7,433 nucleotides of DNA, taken from NCBI GenBank assembly GCA_900314365.1, contig OMVH01000186.1, positions 1 to 7,433 on the forward strand. Reading direction: 5' to 3'. This DNA is from an uncultured Prevotella sp. GTDB lineage: Bacteria; Bacteroidota; Bacteroidia; Bacteroidales; Bacteroidaceae. The notes below the pieces were generated by a model that did no database searches, was not told the origin of the DNA, and saw only the letters and a program-made list of their open reading frames with translations. Position 1 is the first letter of the stretch; the number at the start of each line of letters is the position of its first letter. A program made the translations under genes and the position numbers. Shown here one piece after another: positions 1-6,985 of this stretch.

Positions 1-236
1 TTTCCGTATCAAAAATCAAAGTTTTCCATTGCACACTCTCTCCATTTGAAGCTCATCTGCCTCGACAAAAATCGGTATCCATCAGCGTCACACTACCACT
101 CAGAAAGAGCATAAGCGCTTGCGGAACTTGAATATAAGGGTTCACTTAAAAAAGTTCGGAAATCACGATTTCTGGCTTCGTAACTGATTGATAACCAAAG
201 GTCGATTTTTGTAAAAATGAATTTATCAAGTGGACT

Positions 237-258
237 CATTATATTATATATAATAATG
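237..258. repeat. AT-rich near-palindrome
   Basis: The 22 bases begin CATTAT and end ATAATG. These outer six-base arms are perfectly complementary and the centre is alternating A/T; all but two mirrored pairs match. It may be an operator or a cruciform-prone site, or simply low-complexity AT sequence. No gene start is nearby. Confidence 0.4.
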
Positions 259-270
259 TACGAGAGAATC

Positions 271-291
271 AAAAAAAGTGGGACGCCCTTA
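271..291 (-). terminator. Weak terminator candidate after the YiiX-like gene
   Basis: On the minus strand a GGGCGTCCC core (short GGG/CCC stem) is followed by AC and seven T residues (277-271). It lies about 120 bases after the stop of the hydrolase gene, in the right orientation to end that transcript. The stem is only three to four base pairs, far weaker than a standard intrinsic terminator. Confidence 0.25.
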
Positions 292-314
292 ATGTGATTA
301 ATGTGATTGTGATT
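289..314. repeat. Short tandem repeat with three TGTGATT units
   Basis: The nonamer TTAATGTGA occurs twice back to back (289-297 and 298-306) and is followed by a further TGTGATT. Three TGTGATT units therefore start at 293, 302 and 308. TGTGA is the half-site of CRP-family regulators, but here the units are direct, not inverted, so a simple tandem duplication is the safer reading. Confidence 0.5.
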
Positions 315-408
315 TCTCGTTTTGACTTTACGGTTCCGGCAGGATTGGCTTTGAGCTACAAGGACGTGGTATTTGATGCGCGCTGTCTGTGTAACGTTGC
401 AGGCTTCG

Positions 409-1056
409 TCAGTGCCACCGTCCGACAATCCTCACGCGGGCATTGCGCGACAAATCGCCGGGATTACTGCCGTCGGCACCTTCGGGAACTGCGAGATGCT
501 GACTGGCGTAGTACTCCCTCCAGTAGGGCAGAATCCGACCGGAACGGTCGTGGAACGACATGGGGATGGGCTGAAAGACCAGACGACCATCGCGGTCGAC
601 AAAGCTTTTCTGCACGAGTTCGCTACAGTAGATTTCCTTGTCGTCGGGCATGAAGTTGAAGTCGTAGGGCTTGCCCAATTGTTGGCGTGCCCTCCGGATG
701 GACTTCTTGACAGCCACCGGTCCGGTCACACGGCCGGCTATGACGTTCGGCTTGCCCTCTTTGCCACGGTTATGGAATAGAAACGAGTCGAGCGGAATCT
801 CCTGCACACCTTTGTGGACCGCCTCTATCACTGTCCACTTGCCTCGCTTTCGGGCTGCTATCCCCACATGGTCGATAGCCGCTCCGTCCTTGCCTTCTGT
901 CACCTTTGTAATGGCGTTGTCGACGTCCTGATAGACGAACAGCAGGTCGCCCGCACGAAGGGAATCGGAATTGAACGTCTGGCCCTTAGCCAGCAGACAG
1001 CATGAGGACAGGGCTACTGAGAGCCATAGGCGAACGGATGATAATCTTGTTTTCAT
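409..1056 (-). CDS. Secreted YiiX/YebB-like NlpC/P60-superfamily hydrolase
   Basis: This 215-residue exported protein belongs to the permuted papain-fold YiiX/YebB group of the NlpC/P60 superfamily. In this group the catalytic His comes before the Cys, and both fit here: H63 in AAIDHVGIA, an acidic residue E78 in VIEAV, and C144 in EIYCSELVQ. The stretch SLRAGDLLFVYQD (32-44) is the usual opening strand, and GKPYDFNF (128-135) is the typical lead-in to the Cys. The N-terminus is a signal sequence. It could be cleaved by signal peptidase I near AKG-Q (residues 23-26) or be a lipoprotein at L-S-S-C (Cys19), and the sequence does not settle this. Substrates of the family are uncertain (peptide, amide or lipid bonds). 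It lies 75 bp after nosY with its own promoter-like element, so a role in N2O reduction is unproven. Family assignment is good; function is unknown. Confidence 0.88.
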   Translation of the reverse strand: MKTRLSSVRLWLSVALSSCCLLAKGQTFNSDSLRAGDLLFVYQDVDNAITKVTEGKDGAAIDHVGIAARKRGKWTVIEAVHKGVQEIPLDSFLFHNRGKEGKPNVIAGRVTGPVAVKKSIRRARQQLGKPYDFNFMPDDKEIYCSELVQKSFVDRDGRLVFQPIPMSFHDRSGRILPYWREYYASQHLAVPEGADGSNPGDLSRNARVRIVGRWH

Positions 1057-1131
1057 GGGCGCAAAGTTACAAAATAGGGCCGGGAATCAGCGACTCTCAG
1101 CCCATCATTTTCCCATGAGAGAGGGAAGTTG
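1057..1131 (-). other. nosY to yiiX-like spacer
   Basis: This 75-base gap separates the nos genes from the hydrolase gene. Apart from the -7 element it holds one inverted repeat, CTCTCA (1094-1099) with TGAGAG (1116-1121), around a 16-base loop. There is no T-tract after it on the minus strand, so read-through from nosY into the hydrolase gene remains possible. Confidence 0.4.
1062..1069 (-). promoter_or_regulatory. Candidate -7 promoter element of the YiiX-like gene
   Basis: The minus strand reads TAACTTTG, a full match to the Bacteroidota -7 consensus TAnnTTTG, followed by CGCCC and the ATG at 1056. Transcription would start at or within a few bases of the start codon, giving a leaderless or almost leaderless mRNA. 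No good -33 TTTG is visible 19-21 bases upstream, so it may be weak or activator-dependent. Confidence 0.45.
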
Positions 1132-1899
1132 TTAAAGGTCCTTGCGTTTGAACCGTCTGAGCGAGGCCATGAAGGGCAGGACTATCCAAAGCGCCATGAG
1201 GATTACCGACACTGTCATTCCCGTTGTGGCTCCGAGGAATTCCTTGAATGCAGCGCCCGAATAACCTAACATGGCAGAGGCGTCCATCTGCATGATGACC
1301 TGAAAGCGGGCAAGGTCAAGCGGATTGAGCATCAGCAGTGCCATCACAGGTTTCTCTATGGGCCACGAGTCGAAAACAAAGAGGAAATAGAGCAGAGCTG
1401 AGTCCCAAAGCATTGTGAAGACCAGCCACAGCAGGATGGCAATGCCTATGCCGCGGGCCTTGTCGCTTGTCTGCATGGTCGTGAGGAAAGCCACTGACAC
1501 GAAAACCATTGTGACGGCGCAGCCACATAGAGTGATGACGGCGGCCTGGGCAGCAGGGATGAAGAGGCACACAGGAAGGGCTACTCCTACTAAAAAGGCC
1601 GCCAGCATGCTGCATGAGATACCCGTGAAGAGACTTGACCAAATGCGCTTGCGTCGCAAGGGCTGACTGAGCAGCATGACGACAAACTCCCTTGAGTTGT
1701 AGAGATAGATGGTGGTGTAGAGCAGTGACACTAAGGGAACGATGAAGAGCAGAATGTTGAGTATCGTCAGCGAAGCCTTAGAGGTGTTGTCCTGGAGCAG
1801 CAGTGAGGCCCAGGCCATGATGGCCAGCACGACGGTGTAGGCAATGACAACTTTGCCCTTGATGTTGTCGAGGAAGATGATGCGCGTTATCTTATTCAT
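1132..1899 (-). CDS. nosY: NosY, ABC transporter membrane subunit
   Basis: NosY is the inner-membrane permease that pairs with the NosF ATPase and holds NosD on its periplasmic side. The 255-residue protein has six predicted transmembrane helices, at about 17-35, 44-66, 92-115, 119-141, 150-175 and 229-247. A cytoplasmic stretch before helix 3 reads VVMLLSQPLRRKRIW (residues 73-87), matching the 'LLLSRPxxRxxI' coupling region of NosY/ABC-2 permeases. The motif LNPLDLARF (191-199) is characteristic of NosY. It is slightly shorter than the usual ~270 residues but shows no sign of damage. The start lies eight bases inside nosF. It is the last gene of the overlapping nos run, with no strong terminator directly after it. 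Identification is by topology, motif and context. Confidence 0.93.
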   Translation of the reverse strand: MNKITRIIFLDNIKGKVVIAYTVVLAIMAWASLLLQDNTSKASLTILNILLFIVPLVSLLYTTIYLYNSREFVVMLLSQPLRRKRIWSSLFTGISCSMLAAFLVGVALPVCLFIPAAQAAVITLCGCAVTMVFVSVAFLTTMQTSDKARGIGIAILLWLVFTMLWDSALLYFLFVFDSWPIEKPVMALLMLNPLDLARFQVIMQMDASAMLGYSGAAFKEFLGATTGMTVSVILMALWIVLPFMASLRRFKRKDL

Positions 1900-2599
1900 T
1901 TTCTACGTTCTTTAGATGTTCCATGACCGCCTGGGATATGTCCTTGCTGCCACTGCGGCGTTGCAGTTCCTCTACTGATTGATAGAATAGAATTCGCCCT
2001 TCGTTCATAAATACCACGTGGGTTGCTATGTCGTTGAGTTCTGAGAGAATGTGCGAGGTGACAAGGATGAGCTTACCGCTTTCCTTCATGATTTTCTGTT
2101 TCAGTATGTAGGCTGCCACAGGGTCGAGGCTGGCAGTGGGTTCGTCGAGGATTAGTGTTGAAGGCTTGAACATGAAAGCCAGGGCGGCGTTTACCTTCTG
2201 ACTCATGCCTCCCGAGAGTGCCCCTGTGCGCTTGTCGAGAATGCGATCGATATGGAAAGCATCATAGAGTTCCATGTCCGGGTCATTGTTTTTCCCGCGT
2301 ACTTCCTTCAGAGTATTGAACACTTCCCTGACAGTCATGTTCGTTGGGAAACAGCTGTATTGCGGCATGAAGCCAATGTGTTTTCTGTAGTCGGGCGACT
2401 TGCTCACGTCGAGTCCGTCGACGAGCAGATTACCCTGTTGGGCTTTCACTAATCCGAGGATACTCTTCATGAGCGTGGTCTTGCCACAGCCGTTGGGTCC
2501 CACGAAAGCCACGCATTGTCCTGCCTCCATCTGAAGGCTGATGTCGCGGAGCACTGTCTGTGCCCCGTAGGATTTATAGAGATGGTTGATGTTTATCAT
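1892..2599 (-). CDS. nosF: NosF, ABC transporter ATPase for NosZ maturation
   Basis: NosF is the cytoplasmic ATPase that drives NosY and NosD during CuZ assembly. The 235-residue protein is a complete ABC nucleotide-binding domain. It has Walker A GPNGCGKTT (34-42), Q-loop Q80 in FMPQYSCFP, signature LSGGMSQK (128-135), Walker B TLILDEP (148-154, catalytic E153), D-loop ASLDP and switch histidine H183 in VTSHILSEL. Length and motif spacing are normal for NosF, and nothing is truncated. The ATG overlaps the nosD stop (ATGA), and the gene's stop lies eight bases inside nosY, so the three NosDFY subunits appear translationally coupled. By sequence alone it could be a generic CcmA-type ATPase; the context between nosD and nosY decides the name. 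Confidence 0.95.
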   Translation of the reverse strand: MININHLYKSYGAQTVLRDISLQMEAGQCVAFVGPNGCGKTTLMKSILGLVKAQQGNLLVDGLDVSKSPDYRKHIGFMPQYSCFPTNMTVREVFNTLKEVRGKNNDPDMELYDAFHIDRILDKRTGALSGGMSQKVNAALAFMFKPSTLILDEPTASLDPVAAYILKQKIMKESGKLILVTSHILSELNDIATHVVFMNEGRILFYQSVEELQRRSGSKDISQAVMEHLKNVENE

Positions 2600-3843
2600 A
2601 TCTTGAAAGGAGTCATGGAGGGTGTGTTGTCAACGTAATTGTCCGGTGTGATGGTGGGGAGCATCTTTTCGGCCTGGTCCAGAAGATTCATCAGAAAGCT
2701 TCTGAAGAAGAGCAGCACGCCGTCGTTCTGTTCGGCGAGCGTGGAGAAAAGGCTTAGCGGATGATAGGGTACATCGCCAGTGCCGTTCTTGTCGAGGTCG
2801 TAGCCGTCGTACTTGTCCCAGTAGTTGCCGTCGATGGTGTTATGATAGTAGCTCTTGTTCGTAGCCAGGTCGAAGGTGTTGCCGATGAAGTTGTTGCGCT
2901 TGATGGTGACGTTGGAGCTTCCCGACACCATGCGCATTGCCCATCCGTTGTCCTTGAAGAGATTGTCGTGAGCGTCGAGGTCGGCGCCCCCGTCAACCAT
3001 AAGACCGATGGTGTTGCCAAGGAACCTGTTGCCACGAATAGTGCTGTACTGGAGCTCCTTAATGAGCAGTCCGTAGCAGGAGGTGCCCTGGTTGAGCTCG
3101 AATATGTTGTTGGCCATTGTCACATGGTGGGTGTACATCACGGCCACACCGGCCTTGTTATGTCTGAAGTAGTTGGCTGTGTAGATGTTGTGATGGGAGA
3201 ACATGAAGTGCATGCCATAGCGGGCACAGCCACTGATATGGTTGCTGAAGATGCGGCTGTTGTCGACAAACTCCAAGTAAATACCGTCGCGGTTGTGGCC
3301 TACGATGTTGTGGTGGATGCTCATGGCCGTGCATTTCCAGCAGTGCACGGCGTTGCCCATGATGGGATTGTAGGTGATGTTGCTGGAGATGTTGTTGTGG
3401 GCCACCTCGCTGTAGTTGCAGTTTTGCAGCATGATGCTGAACTGGTTGCGGCGCAGAATATTGTCTTTGATGCGCAGGTTGCTGCATCCCGAGGCGTAAA
3501 TGCCACAATAGTCTTTCATCGACGAGCGTGCTGAATTGGTCACGGTCAGCCCTTGCAGCGTCACGTTGCTGGCTTTGATTTCAATGACGTGGCCTCGTTG
3601 TCCGCCGTCAATCTCTGGCTTACCCTCCCCCTTTATGCTGACGGCTTTTGTGATGAGCAAACGCTCGCGGTAAACCTGTCCGCCGCGAACGACGATGACG
3701 TCGCCCGGACAAGCAGCCGATAAAGCCTTGTTGATGCTGCCGTAGGGCATGCCTTTCCCCACCCGCAGAGTGGCTGCAGGGAGGGGAAGGCATGTGGCTA
3801 TGGTCAGCAGAAGTGTTAGTGCTGTACCTTTAGTCTTTCCCAT
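2596..3843 (-). CDS. nosD: NosD, periplasmic beta-helix copper-site assembly protein
   Basis: NosD is the periplasmic partner of the NosFY ABC transporter and is needed to build the CuZ centre of NosZ. The 415-residue product has a Sec signal (about residues 1-24, cleavage near LPAA-TL). A right-handed beta-helix of the CASH/NosD type follows from about 30 to 345, with recurring short repeats such as NNISSN, DGIYLEF, YGMHFMF, AGVAVMY, YGLLIKE and IGLMVDG. Next comes the family segment GNYWDKYDGYDLDKNGTGD (339-357), then a C-terminal helical tail (about 365-395, LFFRSFLMNLLD) that in known NosDFY complexes contacts NosY. Residues 211-243 are dense in His and Met (M211, H212, M214, H217, H218, H228, M236, H239, H240, M243). 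The start chosen keeps the signal peptide; the next Met (32) would lose it. It overlaps nosL by 28 bases and nosF by four (ATGA). Identification is strong. Confidence 0.95.
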   Translation of the reverse strand: MGKTKGTALTLLLTIATCLPLPAATLRVGKGMPYGSINKALSAACPGDVIVVRGGQVYRERLLITKAVSIKGEGKPEIDGGQRGHVIEIKASNVTLQGLTVTNSARSSMKDYCGIYASGCSNLRIKDNILRRNQFSIMLQNCNYSEVAHNNISSNITYNPIMGNAVHCWKCTAMSIHHNIVGHNRDGIYLEFVDNSRIFSNHISGCARYGMHFMFSHHNIYTANYFRHNKAGVAVMYTHHVTMANNIFELNQGTSCYGLLIKELQYSTIRGNRFLGNTIGLMVDGGADLDAHDNLFKDNGWAMRMVSGSSNVTIKRNNFIGNTFDLATNKSYYHNTIDGNYWDKYDGYDLDKNGTGDVPYHPLSLFSTLAEQNDGVLLFFRSFLMNLLDQAEKMLPTITPDNYVDNTPSMTPFKI

Positions 3844-4289
3844 GAGTCAAGTAAAATAGCCTTGTTGTCGCGGGCGAATCTCACAGCTTGAGCGTTGTCC
3901 TTGAATGCTGCTACACCGCCGTTCATAGGACTCTGGATGGTGGCACCTAACACAAGATGTGCTTTGGTGACATCTATGAGCGAGTCGGGAGCTGTGTAGT
4001 CGGCCACATAGATTCGTGCCACTGTGGAGTCGCTTATCTGCTGTTTGTTCATGTAGTGGAACAGACAAGACAGGTCGTCGAACTTGAAGCACTTGCCTTT
4101 GTCGGTGATGAACTCGCAGGCGAACTTCTGGTCTACAATTGTCATATTGCAACCTGCGCAGTTGTCCTTGCCCAATGCTACCGGCTGTGGAGCCGTGTCA
4201 GCGGAGCAGGCTGCGACCACGGTTGCAAGCGTCATTGCCAGTAGCATGACTGGCAATGACAGCATGTAGTGTTTAGCAGACCTTTTCAT
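3816..4289 (-). CDS. nosL: NosL, copper-binding lipoprotein chaperone for NosZ
   Basis: NosL is the membrane-anchored periplasmic Cu(I) chaperone that supplies copper to the NosDFY/NosZ assembly path. The 157-residue protein has a lipoprotein signal ending V-A-A-C with Cys28 as the lipidated residue. Soon after comes the copper motif DNCAGCNM (C44, C47, M49); the C-x-M pair is the conserved Cu(I) site of the family. The family motif SPMNGGVAAF (M122) and the pattern KFDDLSCLF (residues 69-77) also fit NosL. Additional cysteines at 58, 67 and 75 are unusual in number. The start overlaps the stop of the upstream nosB-like gene by one base. The 3' end overlaps nosD by 28 bases. Length is normal for the family. 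Identification is by motif and context, and is strong. Confidence 0.95.
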   Translation of the reverse strand: MKRSAKHYMLSLPVMLLAMTLATVVAACSADTAPQPVALGKDNCAGCNMTIVDQKFACEFITDKGKCFKFDDLSCLFHYMNKQQISDSTVARIYVADYTAPDSLIDVTKAHLVLGATIQSPMNGGVAAFKDNAQAVRFARDNKAILLDSWERLKVQH

Positions 4290-4906
4290 CAGCTTGCTTT
4301 CTTACCTTTCTTGAAGCGGCCGAGGGCCCAGTCGATGAGGCCGAACTCCTTGAACACGACGAAAGCCACCAATACGCCGGCCACGACGAGCAAATAGCCT
4401 CCCACGTTGGGCTGCGAGTAAGCGTCGAAGTTGAGCAGTTGCTTATAGCCTATGATAGGGGGCTGATAGGCCATTCCCGGTACCTTTATGGGGGCGTCGG
4501 GCGAGAGATTGTGGCCGTAGACGTAGGTCCAGTGGTAGAAGTCGATAAAGCCGAGGATGCCGAAGATGGCGAAGAGGACGAGGTCGACAAGCGACATCTT
4601 GCGGCTCTTCATAAAGGCTGTGAGCCAGAAGAGAACGGCGAAGACGCAGAGGATGATAGGCAGCACCGTGAACTCCCAGAAGTCACCGGGATGGATTTGA
4701 GCCATACCCACGTAGTGGTTGAGCTCATTGATTTTGTAGAGATCGCCCGAGACGCCGTCGAGTCCTCCGATGAAGAGCACCATGCCCTCAGGATACTGAG
4801 GAGCAGCAAGGTCGATTCTCCAGAGGGGGATGAAGGCGGCTACGGCTGCCATGATGCCTGCTAAAATGAGCAGGCAGACGCTAAGCTTGGATATTTTCGA
4901 TTTCAT
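4289..4906 (-). CDS. nosB: NosB-like four-helix membrane protein of the clade II nos cluster
   Basis: This is a 205-residue integral membrane protein of unknown function. Helices are visible at about residues 7-27, 79-97, 105-123 and 168-187. Positive charge sits at the N-terminus (MKSKISK), between helices 2 and 3 (KSRK) and at the C-terminus (RFKKGKK), so the positive-inside rule puts the two large loops in the periplasm. Loop 1 holds W29, the segment DLAAPQYPEG and LNHYVGM (H64, M68). Loop 2 holds FYHW (H125), H132 and PGMAYQPP (M145). There is no CxxCH haem motif. The name nosB rests on its place directly after a clade II nosZ, where a membrane protein of that name is known, and on its size and topology; I could not align it to a NosB. 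Its stop overlaps the nosL start by one base (TGATG), suggesting coupled translation. It may help NosZ with copper, membrane docking or electron supply, but that is inference. Confidence 0.85.
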   Translation of the reverse strand: MKSKISKLSVCLLILAGIMAAVAAFIPLWRIDLAAPQYPEGMVLFIGGLDGVSGDLYKINELNHYVGMAQIHPGDFWEFTVLPIILCVFAVLFWLTAFMKSRKMSLVDLVLFAIFGILGFIDFYHWTYVYGHNLSPDAPIKVPGMAYQPPIIGYKQLLNFDAYSQPNVGGYLLVVAGVLVAFVVFKEFGLIDWALGRFKKGKKAS

Positions 4907-4951
4907 TTTGATGCGTTAAATAATTGTTCTTGTTTTTAGAGTCGTCGGATT

Positions 4952-6985
4952 TCACTTCCTGTTATGTCCGGTCTTGGCGGCACCACTCTGTGTGGTGGGC
5001 TTGGTGGCATTGAACTGCGAGGGGAGCTTGTCGTCGATGGTGAACTTGATAGGAGTGGACTTTCCGGCGGGCGATACCCTGAAGTAGCCCTGCATTTCCT
5101 GGTGGAGAGCCGAGCAGAAGTCGGTGCAGTAGTAGGGGATGATGCCTGCGCGGTTGGGAATCCACTTCAGCGTGCAGGTCTCGCCAGGCATGACGAGCAG
5201 CTCGGCGTTGTTGGCGCCCTTAACGGCGAATCCGTGTGGAATGTCCCATTCCTGTTCGATGTTGGTCACGTGGAGGTAAACCTCATCACCCACATTGATG
5301 CCCTCGATGTTGTCGGGCACTAAGCGGGAACGGATGGCTGCAATGTAGACATCCACGCGCTTGCCGTGGCGCTCTACGCGGGCTTCCTGGGCCGACTTAA
5401 TCTTGTAGGGATTGTGATTGTCCTCCAGTTTCGTGAAGAGCAGCACGTTAGGCTTCACCTGACTGGCAGCGATGGCACTGGCATAGTGAGGCTCTCCGAT
5501 GAGTGGGAACTCGAGAATGAGCTTCATCTTGCCGCCGCTGATATCGTAGAGCTGGGCTGCCTGACAGAGCTCTGGACCTGTGGGAAGGAAGCAGTCCTTC
5601 GTAATCTTGTTGTAGGCTACCATGTATTTGCCGTAGGGCTTCTTCGTGTCGGCGCCCAATACTGACAGGTGGCCCACAGAATAATAGGTAGGAATGCGGT
5701 CCTCAATCTTGAGACTCTTCAGATTCCACTTCACGATTTCCGAGGAGATGAAGAAGCTGGTATAGGCATTGCCGTCAGCATCGAACTCGGTGTGCAGTGA
5801 ACCGAGACCCGGCGACTGCACCTCTCCATGCAGGGCTGCCTCGTACTTGATGACATTGATGCCGTCGACCTTACCCTCGAATTGCTTCTGCTCGATGGCC
5901 TTCATAATCTTGCTGAAACTGAACACGGGAAGGTTGGCTGACAGCTTTCCGTTGCCCACGATGTACTCTCCTGTCGGGTCGACATCCACTCCGTGAGGTG
6001 ACTTCGGACAAGGGATGAGGTAGAGGAAGTCGTTGAATTTCTTGGTGTCGATGACTTTCACCTGGTCGAGAATCTCCGACTTGGCCTGTAAGGTGCTCTC
6101 GTCAAACACGTTGTGCGCATACTTTGCCTTCTCGATGGTGAAATCACCCTTGCGGGCGTGTTCGGCGGCCTTCTTCCAGTTGACGGCGAGGATATAGTCC
6201 TTGTCGTTCTGTGACGCATTCACCTCTAACAGCGAGTGAGCTTCCTCGGTGTTATAGCAAGTGAAGAAGCTCCAGTCGGCCGATGCATTCTTGCCGCTAT
6301 GGCTGAGGTCATAGTTGAACGGCGGCAGACTGAGCTGGAAGTCCAGGCTCAGACCACCCGTCTTCTGGTCGACCTTTATGTAACTGATGTGTCCGCGGAA
6401 TTTCTCCTTATATTTGTCGATAGGCACGTCGCCATCCTCATAATCTGCCGGAACACTGAAACGGGTGCCTGCTACAAGGTACTCCGTGTTGCAGGTGATG
6501 AAAGGAGAGGCGTGGTTGCCACCGGTGTTGGGCAGCTCAATGATTTCAGCCGTACGGAAAGTCTTGAGGTCGATGCGGGCAATACGCGGCGTGTTGTTGG
6601 CGTTGATGAACAGCCAGCGTCCGTCGTACATGGCGTCGGTCTCGGAGAGCTGCGTGTGGTGGGAGTCGTCCCAAGGCACAAAGCCGAACGAGGTGTTGAG
6701 CATGGGCTTGGTATTCTCGTCGTAGCCATAGCCGTTCTCACCATTCTGCGAGAACACGGGGATAACCTTCAGCAGGCGGCCAGAGGGAAGACCATAGACT
6801 GAAACCTGGCCGCTGAAACCTCCGGACACGAAATTATAGTACTCATCGTACTGGCCGGGAGCCACGTACACTTGTTGGGCAGCGTCACTGTCGACCGCAA
6901 TGTGCCCCATCTTCTTGGGCTTGCACCCAATGAACGTACTGGCGGCAACAAGGGCTGCCAGTGACAAACAAACACTCTTCTTCAT
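4952..6985 (-). CDS. nosZ: Clade II (atypical) nitrous oxide reductase NosZ, predicted lipoprotein
   Basis: This is the periplasmic multicopper enzyme that reduces N2O to N2. The 677-residue protein starts with a Sec-type signal that has no twin arginine and ends in a lipobox-like F-I-G-C, with lipidation expected at Cys21. Residues ~40-540 form the beta-propeller. All seven expected CuZ histidines are visible: H109/H110 (DDSHH), H158 (GGNHASPF), H331 (CPKSPHGVDV), H398 (SLHTEFD), H439 (VGHL) and H500 (GEPHYA). K460 (YNKITKD) matches the conserved second-sphere lysine. The C-terminal cupredoxin domain has the CuA ligands H584 (DIPHGF), C620, C624, H628 and M631 in the motif CTDFCSALHQEM; Asp in place of the Trp of clade I enzymes is a clade II trait. 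About 40 polar residues follow CuA, with no CxxCH haem domain. No Shine-Dalgarno precedes the ATG. It is the first gene of the cluster, 45 bp ahead of nosB-like. Identity is near certain; lipidation is inferred. Confidence 0.98.
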   Translation of the reverse strand: MKKSVCLSLAALVAASTFIGCKPKKMGHIAVDSDAAQQVYVAPGQYDEYYNFVSGGFSGQVSVYGLPSGRLLKVIPVFSQNGENGYGYDENTKPMLNTSFGFVPWDDSHHTQLSETDAMYDGRWLFINANNTPRIARIDLKTFRTAEIIELPNTGGNHASPFITCNTEYLVAGTRFSVPADYEDGDVPIDKYKEKFRGHISYIKVDQKTGGLSLDFQLSLPPFNYDLSHSGKNASADWSFFTCYNTEEAHSLLEVNASQNDKDYILAVNWKKAAEHARKGDFTIEKAKYAHNVFDESTLQAKSEILDQVKVIDTKKFNDFLYLIPCPKSPHGVDVDPTGEYIVGNGKLSANLPVFSFSKIMKAIEQKQFEGKVDGINVIKYEAALHGEVQSPGLGSLHTEFDADGNAYTSFFISSEIVKWNLKSLKIEDRIPTYYSVGHLSVLGADTKKPYGKYMVAYNKITKDCFLPTGPELCQAAQLYDISGGKMKLILEFPLIGEPHYASAIAASQVKPNVLLFTKLEDNHNPYKIKSAQEARVERHGKRVDVYIAAIRSRLVPDNIEGINVGDEVYLHVTNIEQEWDIPHGFAVKGANNAELLVMPGETCTLKWIPNRAGIIPYYCTDFCSALHQEMQGYFRVSPAGKSTPIKFTIDDKLPSQFNATKPTTQSGAAKTGHNRK

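Larger units (their letters stand above)
1..408. other. Non-coding region beyond the YiiX-like gene
   Basis: No supported gene is seen. Open frames here lack family resemblance, and a minus-strand one running into the end of the hydrolase gene is low-complexity. Besides the palindrome, tandem repeat and terminator candidate listed separately, it contains the inverted repeats GAACTT/AAGTTC (124-129 with 152-157) and GAAATC/GATTTC (159-172). Base composition is clearly more AT-rich than in the genes. What lies to the left of position 1 is unknown. Confidence 0.5.

Noticed and set aside
93..428. A 111-codon minus-strand open frame in the left flank
   Set aside because: Its translation is low-complexity, includes the tandem repeat as NHNHINHIKG, and overlaps the end of the hydrolase gene. 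No promoter or family resemblance was seen.
2761..3534. A 257-codon open frame on the plus strand opposite nosD
   Set aside because: It is rich in Val/Ala/Asp with no family resemblance, and mirrors the codon pattern of the well-supported nosD gene.
4439..4864. A 141-codon plus-strand open frame opposite the NosB-like gene
   Set aside because: It is highly acidic and repetitive and antisense to a membrane protein with clear helices, so it is a composition shadow.
4952..5100. A C-terminal cytochrome c domain fused to NosZ, as in Epsilonproteobacteria
   Set aside because: The tail after the CuA motif is about 40 polar residues without CxxCH.
6236..6802. A 188-codon open frame on the plus strand opposite nosZ
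   Set aside because: It lies wholly inside nosZ, which has every catalytic motif; the antisense translation shows no recognisable domain or start context.
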